Below, one piece after another: positions 1 through 8,704 of a stretch of 21,594 nucleotides of DNA (positions within the stretch are counted from its first letter, which is position 1; the number at the start of each line of letters is the position of its first letter). The DNA comes from Lunasporangiospora selenospora. Taxonomy: Eukaryota > Mortierellomycota > Mortierellomycetes > Mortierellales > Mortierellaceae. A program made the position numbers and the translations under genes. A model generated the notes under the pieces. That model saw only the letters and a program-made list of their open reading frames with translations. It searched no databases and was not told where the DNA came from. The DNA is taken from contig JAABOA010000007.1 of the NCBI GenBank assembly GCA_015680635.1, positions 1 to 21,594 on the forward strand, given 5' to 3'.

Positions 1-50
<50 letters not shown>
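1..50. repeat. (GA)25 dinucleotide microsatellite
   Basis: Twenty-five uninterrupted GA units begin at the first base, so the array probably continues beyond the left edge. It lies about 80 bp past the stop codon of the guanylate kinase gene. On that gene's strand it reads as a pure CT tract, either in the 3' UTR or as the pyrimidine tract of a further intron. Confidence 0.97.
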
Positions 51-53
<3 letters not shown>

Positions 54-131
54 CAAGATTGTCAATTAGCACGCCATGTTGCAAGAATTAAGGTGAAGAC
101 AAGCAAAGCTTCCTGTGGCCAAAAAATCGCA

Positions 132-921
132 CTAACCTCTGTCAATAAATGCCTTAAACTTTGCATAGGCAGTTTCAAGATCGTCGTTGACAATGGTCTC
201 ATCAAAGGAGCCCTCCTGGTTAGCGTACTCAAGCTCGCCCGCTGCTGCTGCAAGTCGATTCTGAATCTGCTCTTCCTTCTCAGTGCCACGGGCACGAAGG
301 CGCTTCTCAAGCTCCTCGACCGAAGGAGGCTGGACAGACAAGTAGTGAGGGTCGAGGCTAGTTTCCTTGACCTGCTTCACTCCCTGTTAAATTTCAAGAA
401 GAGCAATTGATGCATCCTGGGTGAGTGCCACTCGTCACTGTTACTGAAATAAGGATAGACTGGACGAGATCAAGAGCTAGTATTTAGATGGACATGACAA
501 TACCTGCATATCGATATCCAGAATGCAGACCTTGCCTTGGTCACTAACGCTCTTGACGGCCTGAATGGTGGTTCCGTAAAGGTTCTTCGAGAACTCGGCA
601 TGCTCGACAAACTCCTTGCGAGAGACCCCCTCCAAAAACTCCTCCCGAGTCACAAAGTTATAGTCGACACCGTGAGCTTCACCAGCACGAGGGGTGCGGG
701 TAGTATCTATAAAAGTAATTTACAGATTAGTAAAATAAAAACCGACAGAGAAAAGGTCGTCGATGAAGAGGTTTGGATCCTAATTGCGAACAGCAAATGA
801 ACAACTCCTATAACATACGAGAGACACTGAATCCAAACTTGTCGGGGTACTCGGCGAAAAGACGCTTCAAGAAGGTCGATTTGCCAGCTCCCGAGGGTCC
901 TGAGATGACAATGGGTCTCAT
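132..921 (-). CDS. GUK1: Guanylate kinase (GMP + ATP to GDP + ADP)
   Basis: Cytosolic kinase that phosphorylates GMP/dGMP in guanine nucleotide supply. Exons on the minus strand are 921-819, 706-504 and 383-132, with introns of 112 and 120 bp; the joined product is 185 residues, close to the usual length (about 187 in yeast). The P-loop GPSGAGKS lies at residues 8-15. The GMP-binding signature [13 protein letters not shown] starts at about residue 32 and spans the first splice junction. LDIDMQGV crosses the second junction, and the end VNDDL...AFIDRG matches the family's C-terminus. The stop TAG is embedded in GTTAGT, which is also a legitimate 5' splice site, so a further tiny exon beyond the left edge cannot be excluded. 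An alternative start at 1118, with a 10-nt first exon (1118-1109) spliced to 926, would add MSSAS in frame. Divergent from MSH1. Confidence 0.93.
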
Positions 922-1244
922 AGAAGCTGAGGGTGTACAAACAAAATAAAGAAATTGAATGAACAAATGTCAGTGATGCGTTAGAATACCCTGGCTACTC
1001 TGTTATAAGCATAATGCTTGGTTTGCGGACCGTTCCTGGTTGTCATCAACCCCCGCCGAGCGCCATACACCGATGGCCACATATTGATCCTGAGCGCTAG
1101 TTTCGCACCTGAAGACATGGTGAAAGTCGAGGATGAGAGAAGAGAGAAGCAAGAGAGAAGGAATTCAATGAACCAACTTGACGAAATATCAATAAAAAAA
1201 AGCAGAGGTGACTGTCCTGAGTTTTCTCTGAAAACGCGAAGTCC
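922..1244. promoter_or_regulatory. Divergent promoter between GUK1 and MSH1
   Basis: 323 bp separate the two start codons, which point away from each other, so both core promoters must be here. If GUK1 starts at the upstream ATG (1118), most of this interval is its first intron and the true intergenic part is only 1119-1244. I see no clear TATA box. The segment at about 1125-1160 is purine-rich (AGAGA-type). Confidence 0.55.
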
Positions 1245-4200
1245 ATGAATGCTTCACCTTCTTCATGTGTCTCCATGCCATTCCCAATGCAGCGTCCTTC
1301 GCATCACAGCACATGGAATGCTCTTAGGATCATTGCATGTGTGCATCCATCCTTGACTCCCAAACACCAATGTTTTCATCGCGGTTGGCGTCGTCTCGCG
1401 CCCCTTGGAGACTGGTCGACTCTGAACCGACCTTTGGCCCCTTTTGCCACTAAATTTGGATCCACCTACTTTTTTCACTCAAACCCTGTCCACAGCAGCA
1501 AATCCCTTACCTCTCAAACGATCCCCCAAGTGTTTAAGGAGCCATTACTTCAAAAGGCACGGGCGGCCAAGAAGAAGCCAAAAAGTTCAGTACTGACTTT
1601 GGATGACCTCCAAAGCGTCAACCCTAAACCAGCCGTGCTCTTGGGCAGCTCTTCGCACCCACTAGTAGAGACACCAAAGGAGTGTGAATCAAGCGATACA
1701 CCTATCCTGGATACCTCTAACCCTGACCCAACAACAAAGAAGAAGACAACGCCGCTGAGGAAACAGATTATTGAGCTTGAAGCAACACATCCTGATTGCG
1801 TCCTTCTTATCCGAGTCGGGGAATTTTATGAGGTATTGCCATGATGGAGCCACATAGAAGTTGTATATCGAAAAGAAACCTTGAATTAACTGTGGAAGCG
1901 CCGCCTTTTCTCGATTGACACAGCTCTACGATCATAATGCAGTCGAATGTGGCCATCTTTTGGGCCTCAAGATCGCGACAAAAGTATTTGGCAGCGAAAG
2001 CGTTCCGTTCACCGGATTTCCTATTCGACAGTTGGATCGTCATTTAGAGACGCTTGTCGGGAAACACAGTCTCAAGGTCGCCCTTTGTGAGCAGTTCCAT
2101 GATGGGGTCCGTGGAAATAGCCGAACATTCAGAAGGTCAGTCCACCGGATTATCACCCCAGGAACACTCATCGACGAACAGTTCTTGGATCAGACGGAAA
2201 ACAACTGGCTCTTGGCTGTAGCTAGTGACAGATCAAGTCGTTTATTGGGCCTATCCTGGCTCGATCTCTCAACAGGAGATTTCTTCACTCAGGAGACAAC
2301 ATATGACAGCTTCCCCAATGACCTGGCGAGAATCCGACCGAGAGAGATTATCCTGAATTCTTACCTAAAAGACCAACCGGATCACACGATCCTACAGACG
2401 ATTCAATCAGCCGGATCATACCTAGTTAGCTATGAAGACATGAGGTCAGCAGCACAAATGGCCCTTCTCAGCAAGCATTCGATCTTGGAGGACTCGGAGA
2501 CCTTGTTTGATTTTGATCCGCAGTACCTAGAGCCTTTCACAAATCGTGAGCAATCCGCTTGTCTATCGATCCTGCGATATGTCAATCACACCCAGATGGG
2601 GAGGCGACCTGTGGTCCAGGGACCGATCGAATGGCAAGACAGCTCAATAGTGAAAATCGACAAGAATACGATTGAGGCACTAGAACTTGTGAGAACTCTA
2701 CGTGATTCATCGAGAACAGGAAGTCTTCTATATCACCTTGACAAGACAAAGACGAGGGCAGGGTCAAGATTGCTTGCTGAATGGCTCAGTACGGTCTACT
2801 GTGATTGTTCTAGAAGCTGAAAGGTCAGAGATAGATTGACCGAAAGATCCTAACCTTAGTCCCATTTTTATCCTTCTTCAGCATCACCTTTGACGAATAG
2901 CGATAAGATCAATGATCGTCTGGACATGGTGAAATTCTTAACTGAGGACAGCCACTTGAGGACTGACCTTGAAGGCTATTTAAAACGATGTCGAGATGCC
3001 CAGAGATCCATCCAGAAACTCTCACTTGGATTAACCGACCCACAGGACCTTATTTCAATCAGACTCACGCTCGAGGCCCAACAATATATCAAAGCGTGTA
3101 TGCTCAACAATATCTATCTCATGGATTCACAGGAAACTCGAGATAGAGCTGTTCCACAGGTGGCCAAGAATATAGTGACAGGATTAAAGGGCCTGGAACA
3201 TACCTGCGAATTGATTCAAAAGGTTGTTGATGACAGCATGGAGAGCAGTCAAGGATATGGATTCATTAATGAAGGGTATGTTAATGAAAAGAATGCCTGT
3301 TTGCTATGACATCACGAAGTCAGCCAAGTCTAATTGTGTGTCATTAATAGAGTAAGCCCTCATCTGAACGGTCTTCACGTCAAACTACGTGATCTTAAGC
3401 GGAAGAAGAAAGAGCTGCTTGATCAATGGACAACCCATCTCGGAGGCGCCAAGCCCTTTGAGATTAAATCCTCGTATGGATATCGCCATGTAGTAGAGCT
3501 TCGCAACACCGTGGCTGCTGAACGGCTACGCAGTCTTTTGGAGGAACAAGTTGTAGATGTATCTCATGCTGAGCAGAAGCGTACAAAGATTCGTTATCAA
3601 GTTCCCGTAAGTCCTTTTGTTGGTCCCGATGGACTGATGTATCTCTTTGAAGAGTTTATTAATCCACACAACCATACCAATTTTAATGAAGTTTATCCCT
3701 CCGTTTATTATTGAATGTTTGGCTCAACATTTTATAGACCTTCTCGCGGCTAATGGAGTCGATTGAAAGAACAGAGTCAGACATTATCCTTGAAGAGAAG
3801 AGTATTCTCCAAGCTACCCGATCCGAAGTAAGCTAGATCTGACTGAATCGGATGTGCACAGGATTTTACAAAAGATACTAAGCATAAACCGCTCTCTCTC
3901 TGTCTCATTCTCTCTTTTTTTTTCGACATCTCAGATTTTGGAAGAAAGTGCGGCAATCATTCAAAACTGTCGCTTTATTGCAGAACTGGACGTACTCCTC
4001 GCCTTTGCAAACATTACAGTCGAGCGCCATTATGTCCGCCCAGTTCTAAATCAGAGGTACTTGAGCCCATGGAGATCTCTGGTGTCTGGCCGTGCTTTAT
4101 GTAGTGTAATACATCATTTAACCACCCACCACCTGCATTGACTTTAATTCTTGATAGCTTAAAATCAGATGTAATCAACGGCCGACATCCAGTTGTTGAA

Positions 4201-5276
4201 CTTGCATTACAGTCTGAAGGTCGACATTTTATGGAAAATAGTTGTACAGTTGGAGAGAACGAACAAATATGGCTCTTGACTGGGTAATGGCACAAGTATT
4301 CAACCTGAATATTACTCTATTTACTAGCACGAATGTCTTTCTTGATCTAACATACCTCGGCTTGGTTATGAATATTGTCAATAATAGTCCAAACATGGGT
4401 GGAAAGAGTACGTTCTTACGACAGAATGCCATCATCACTATCATGGCACAGGTGGGCTGCTTTGTTCCGGCTTTTGCCGCAAATCTAGGAATTGTCGACA
4501 AAGTATTCAGTCGAGTATGTTCATCAGTCGTGGCCTATACCTAAAGTTCTTTATTTTTTTTCATCCTGGAGATTTCATGATATTAACTGCATCTTTGATT
4601 TTTTTGCTTCAGCTTGGATCGACCGATAACTTGGCAAATTCTCAGTCGACATTTATGGTTGAGATGATAGAGACAGCATGTATCCTTCAGCATGCAACTG
4701 AACGGTCACTCGTGATCATGGATGAGGTTGGCCGAGGAACGGCAACTTTGGATGGATGTGCGATCGCATATGCGACTCTCCACCATCTCTACCATATCAA
4801 CAAGTGCCGCACGTTATTTGCAACTCATTATCACGAGCTTGCAGATATGGTTGGGGCCATCTCTGGCAAATTCTCGCGAAGTCCTTCGAGAACGACGCAC
4901 TCGGCGTTACAATCCTATGAAGTGAGTGACTCTACCCAAGTAGAAGATACTTTTGTTCGTACAGGTGTCCTAAAAGCTTGGAAAGGAAAGAAGCCTCTGG
5001 AAAATGTTAAATGTTACCAGACAACTATCGAACAACAAGAGGTAAGAAGCAATGGGTCGAATATGTTGCTTGGAAAGCACAAAAACGTGTCATATCGATT
5101 GTTAATCTTGCTCCTTTGCCTGTTAGGATGGGATGTATACCTATATGCACCACGTAATTCCCGGAGTATGTCGACAGTCGCACGGAATCCATGTCGCTAA
5201 ACTAGCAGGAATGCCTCAGAGCGCAATTGATGTATCAACCAGAGTCCTTGAAGTACTCCAAGGAAAGGACTCATAA
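1245..5276 (+). CDS. MSH1: Mitochondrial DNA mismatch-repair protein of the MutS family
   Basis: Mismatch-recognising ATPase that keeps mitochondrial DNA stable. Ten exons: 1245-1832, 1924-2788, 2882-3275, 3351-3606, 3738-3827, 3935-4056, 4158-4283, 4388-4514, 4613-5041 and 5127-5276. All phases close to 1048 residues (yeast Msh1 is 959). The N-terminal 100 or so residues are rich in Ser, His and Arg with few acidic residues, as expected for a mitochondrial presequence; Met11 and Met15 are alternative starts. The mismatch-binding F-x-E motif is GEFYE (192-196), ending exactly at the first intron. The lever/clamp region contains [17 protein letters not shown]. Walker A is GPNMGGKS (814-821), Walker B/signature is [12 protein letters not shown] (from 893) and the switch is THYHE (927-931). 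A stretch of about 52 residues (936-987) interrupts the usual spacing after THYHELADM. Yeast-like MSH1 rather than plant-type: no GIY-YIG domain follows, and the stop at 5274-5276 comes soon after the LAGMP motif. Confidence 0.95.
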
Positions 5277-5765
5277 TACATTTTAGCCTATCCCAAAGGC
5301 GAGCGCGCTACTCTAAAACATCACCATTCACATTGGAGTCGAAAATATCCGAATAAAGAACTTGATTATTGTGTACTTTTCCCAAGGGTGTCTCGATGGG
5401 CATTAACTCCAAGCATTTATTTCAAGTGTTGAGCCTTTTTTTTTTTTGCAACCAATGATGGTGTACGTGACAAATGCTGATTACTTGGATGTAGAGGCAG
5501 AGGTCGTCGAGGCCGAGGATTCGGGTGGATGCACTGATGGTATGCTAAGGTTCCTGTCCTTCAAAAAGATACTCCAGGCTATACGACATAAAGCAAAAAC
5601 GAGATGTATTAGCATCCATCATGGATGGACAACCCTGGGACTAGGAAGAAAAAATACCCCCCAAATAGTCTTTCACTCACTGCTGAGAGTCTTGCTGATC
5701 GATGCACGGTCGACCCAGAACTATCGGACGCGTCCAAAGCAAAAGCAACAACGATAAGAATAATG
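5277..5765. other. Convergent intergenic region, 3' ends of MSH1 and the small gene
   Basis: 489 bp between two converging genes. It contains a T-run around 5440 and an AATAAA near the MSH1 stop. A plus-strand ORF from the ATG at 5455 to 5757 (100 residues, with an acidic patch DYLDVEAEVVEAED) ends 8 bp before the opposing gene. It has no recognisable domain and no splice or promoter support, so I do not call it a gene. Confidence 0.6.
5352..5357 (+). terminator. Probable polyadenylation signal of MSH1 (AATAAA)
   Basis: A canonical AATAAA lies 76 bases after the MSH1 stop codon, a typical position, followed by T-rich sequence (about 5365-5380). Fungal poly(A) signals are degenerate, so this is suggestive only. 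Confidence 0.45.
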
Positions 5766-6205
5766 TTAGATGAACCCTCCACTCTCCTCTGTCAACTTGA
5801 TATAGAATTTTTGCGAGGGCTCTACCATCTTCATCTCGTCAGTAAACTCGCGCCACTCCAGCTTGGACTCGATAGCAACGACGCGCATGGCATTCAAGTC
5901 TGCCTCTTCGAGCTCTATTGAAAATATCGAGAAGAAAAAAAAATCCGCTTATTCTTGTGAATACAAAACTCTTGAGCAAAACATTTATTGTTGGATCCAT
6001 TGGTTTGGACCGACTCCTTGCATCCTGCATTCTTTTTTTTTAACAATGCATTGGCAGCTGCCCTATTGACATCAAGTTTACCATCAATGCGCTCCACATG
6101 CATTCGCTCGCAGGAACGAAACTTGCAGTACTCCACGAAGCCATCGCGCTCCTCAATGTCGGACACTGGAAGCGTAGAGGGCTTGTCGACTGATGTGGTG
6201 GCCAT
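5766..6205 (-). CDS. Small conserved-looking protein of unknown function (90 residues)
   Basis: I do not recognise this protein. The model has two exons, 6205-6082 and 5914-5766, with a 167-bp intron (donor GTAAAC, acceptor TTTTCAATAG after a T-rich tract). It gives 90 residues: a Ser/Thr/Pro N-terminus, then SDIEERDGFVEYCKFRSCER with two Cys spaced CX4C (residues 27 and 32), then a charged, helix-prone segment (ELEEADLNAM...) and a C-terminal KFYIKLTEES. No signal peptide or membrane segment is visible. Without splicing, the first exon runs into Asn/Lys-rich intron sequence, which supports the intron. The ATG at 6205 has A at -3. It lies 204 bp downstream of the BCS1 stop on the same strand, with its own promoter space. 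Similarity search or RNA-seq would be needed to name it. Confidence 0.6.
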
Positions 6206-6409
6206 TGTATTGTGATTATGGATTGAGTGAAAGAGATGTGTCGTGTTAATTCTGGAAATGAATGTTGCGAATATCTGGAGTAACACAAGGAACAGCAGTT
6301 TCTGTCCTCTCAAGCCCCCAACACCACTACTCCACTCTGTCTCTTTCACAGCTACTTTTATTTCCTCCGCCGAGATGGTTTGAGGTGGAGAGTCTCTCTT
6401 TTCTTTCTC
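6206..6409 (-). promoter_or_regulatory. BCS1 3' flank and promoter of the 90-residue gene
   Basis: Only 204 bp separate the BCS1 stop from the ATG of the next minus-strand gene, so terminator and promoter share this space. On the minus strand the sequence is rich in A and G next to BCS1 and becomes mixed near the ATG. No clear TATA box was found. Confidence 0.4.
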
Positions 6410-8198
6410 TCAACGGATCTGGTCTCTCTCCTGAAGATAGGACACACTATTGAACGCGTCTTGTGGTCGGTCCTTAAAGTGAACAAAGTGACCTTGCAGG
6501 GCGGCTGTGCTCACTTTTTGGTTCTCCAGAGCCTTCACAAACTGATCTGCCAACACGCTCTCGCCCTCATAAAACCGCAAGAACATCTTTCGAATCTGTG
6601 AAGGCGATGCATCCCCGACATATTCTCGAAGATCGACTCGCCCGGGTCGAATCAATGCTGGATCCAAGACCTCGACATGGTTGGTTGTCATGAAAATAAT
6701 CCGCCCCTCAGACGAGGCTACACCGTCCAACGCATTGAGCAGTCCACTGAATGTCACCATCGATTGGAAGCTATGTTTCCGTTCCGAGTAGTAAATAATC
6801 GAAAAGAGTGTTAACAATAAGGGTCCTCCCGCAGAGCAGCATCAAGGATCATGAAGTTCAATCGACAACACTTACCCCTCCTGTGTCTTATCACGTTTGG
6901 CAAATGCAGCATCAATATCCTCAAGCAACATGATACTTCGATCAGGAAGGTTTGTCAAGAGATGGTTCAATCTATCGTTGGTCAACCCCCGCTCACTGAG
7001 GTTCAGAATACAGATATTATACTCTAGTTCACCCGCCAGTGCCTGAATAAAGCTGGTCTTTCCGCTTCCAGGAGGTCCATAGAGTAAGTATCCACGGCGA
7101 TAAGGAATTCCTATTGAAAAATGATCATCATCAATTAGACAAAGCCGAGGTGCTTGAATCCTTTTCGGTGGCTCAATCTTTTCCTGCGACCAAGGGAAGT
7201 CTCATACCTCGGTCGGAATACCACTTTTCGTTTTTGATAAACTCTTGCACATCCTGTACTATCCTCTCGCCAATCCCATTGTCCAGGATGACTGACGAGA
7301 GCAGTCTTCTCTTCCTTGGCGGACCAAATGGCCTCCATTCAGGACCCCAGCTTGTGTAGATCACTGTCTTTCCTTCCTGACTTGCCAAAGCCATTTTTTG
7401 TGCCTCTTTAAGTAGCTCTGTAAAGACGTGACGGTCGCGTGAAAGTGTCGTCAGGGTCACTGTCTCCCATGGTGAACCTGTCGAGAGATCCATCATTTTT
7501 GCATCCCGTGTCCGTTCAACCTGGATCCAGGCTCCTTGGCATCGGATCAAATGTTTTCCATTGCCAGGAACCAGGTTGAAGCGGGTCGAGACGGATCCAT
7601 TGTCATGCTGCTTGAATTCCGTCTGGACGGCGAGGAACTGAGATCGACGGCCAACCTTACTAGCCAACTGATCCATCCAGCGCTTGATGATCCCGCTGCT
7701 GTTGAGAGATGGGCCGGTGGATGCAGAAGAAGTCAATGAAGCCACCGCTCTTGACTGAGACGACATCCAGTGAAGGAACCACAGATATGATTTGTCCTTG
7801 CTAGGGATCTCGAGCGTGACGAGCAACTGTCGACGCATAAGACCGGCACCGGAAACCGCACCCTTACGCAGGATGGTCAACCCTGCACCAAGGGCCATTA
7901 GACCAAAACCTGCTGAAAAGTAGGGGTTAGAGTCCATGATTGACTGGAAAACTCCTGGAGTCTTTTGCTCAGCTTCAGGAGTAATGGGTGTTGATGAGTT
8001 TGATTCTATCGGTGAGGATGGTGCCTTGGTGCTATTCGTTGTAGAGGACAGTGGTGGTTCATGACGGCCTGTGGGAGGACGAGTATTGATGTAGATAATT
8101 TGAGGTAGAGGGTGTGTCGATGACTCCTGGGTTGGTAAAGGGATAGAGTGTTGTTGACTCGAGCTTTCGCCCAAAGCCTGAATGTTGATGGATGCCAT
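6410..8198 (-). CDS. BCS1: Mitochondrial inner-membrane AAA ATPase, Rieske protein translocase of complex III
   Basis: BCS1 moves the folded Rieske Fe-S protein across the inner membrane at the last step of cytochrome bc1 assembly. Exons on the minus strand are 8198-7208, 7110-6876 and 6770-6410 (introns 97 and 105 bp); 528 residues. The first 85 or so residues are Ser/Thr/Pro-rich. The single transmembrane segment is [20 protein letters not shown] (91-110), followed by a basic RKG patch that is part of the internal import signal. The BCS1-specific domain contains [22 protein letters not shown] and [11 protein letters not shown]. The AAA domain has [10 protein letters not shown] (341-350), [10 protein letters not shown] (391-400), sensor MTTNH and arginine-finger region LIRPGRVD. 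It ends with a short basic tail (QERDQIR). The N-terminus before the membrane segment is about 40 residues longer than in yeast Bcs1 (456 residues). All key ATPase residues are present. Confidence 0.96.
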
Positions 8199-8704
8199 GA
8201 GTGGAAAAGTGGTGGAAAAGAGAAATGATGGATTCTAATTGAAAATGACCGCTTGTCAGTTCCGACTCCTTTAAGATGCTTTGAGCGCCCTGAATTGGCT
8301 CTGGGCACGATCCTGACACTGCACTCGGAATGAATGGGATGGAATACCCGATTTATTGTGCCTGACCGTTGATCAGGACAAGAGGTCTGTGAGGTGGCTT
8401 TTCAACACCAAGTCTTACAGCTTTGCCACTTTTTTTTTTTTCTTCCCTTTCTTTCATATACTCTTAGGAGGATCGATTCTCATTTTGAAAACGGTGAGGG
8501 TTTATTACTTTTGAGATCTACTATTTAGTTTTGGGGAATGTCTTCTGGTGTCTCAAGGGAGTTCGTTGTTAACGAGATAGCTGGGGCAGCGCGTTTGAAG
8601 GAAGGGTATAGTGGGTGGTGGGGACCAGTGCAACGGTGTTATAATACAAACGTGGATATCTAACCAAGTGAATGAGCGGCCCTTATCCCGTCGAATAATC
8701 GCCT
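8199..8704. other. BCS1 promoter and sulfate permease 3' flank
   Basis: 506 bp between the permease stop codon and the BCS1 start, both genes on the minus strand. It contains a long T-run (about 8430-8441) followed by a pyrimidine stretch, which on the gene strand is an A/G-rich block. No ORF or RNA gene is evident, and no convincing TATA box was seen for BCS1. Confidence 0.5.

Noticed and set aside
4922-4964. 43-nt GTGAGT...ACAG intron-like segment in MSH1 exon 9
   Set aside because: It is far shorter than the other introns here (75 nt or more), and removing it would shift the frame ahead of the conserved C-terminal part.
5446-5757. Plus-strand ORF downstream of MSH1
   Set aside because: The acidic start is mildly protein-like, but the remainder is not. 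It lies in the shared 3' flank of two convergent genes and lacks a promoter or known domain.
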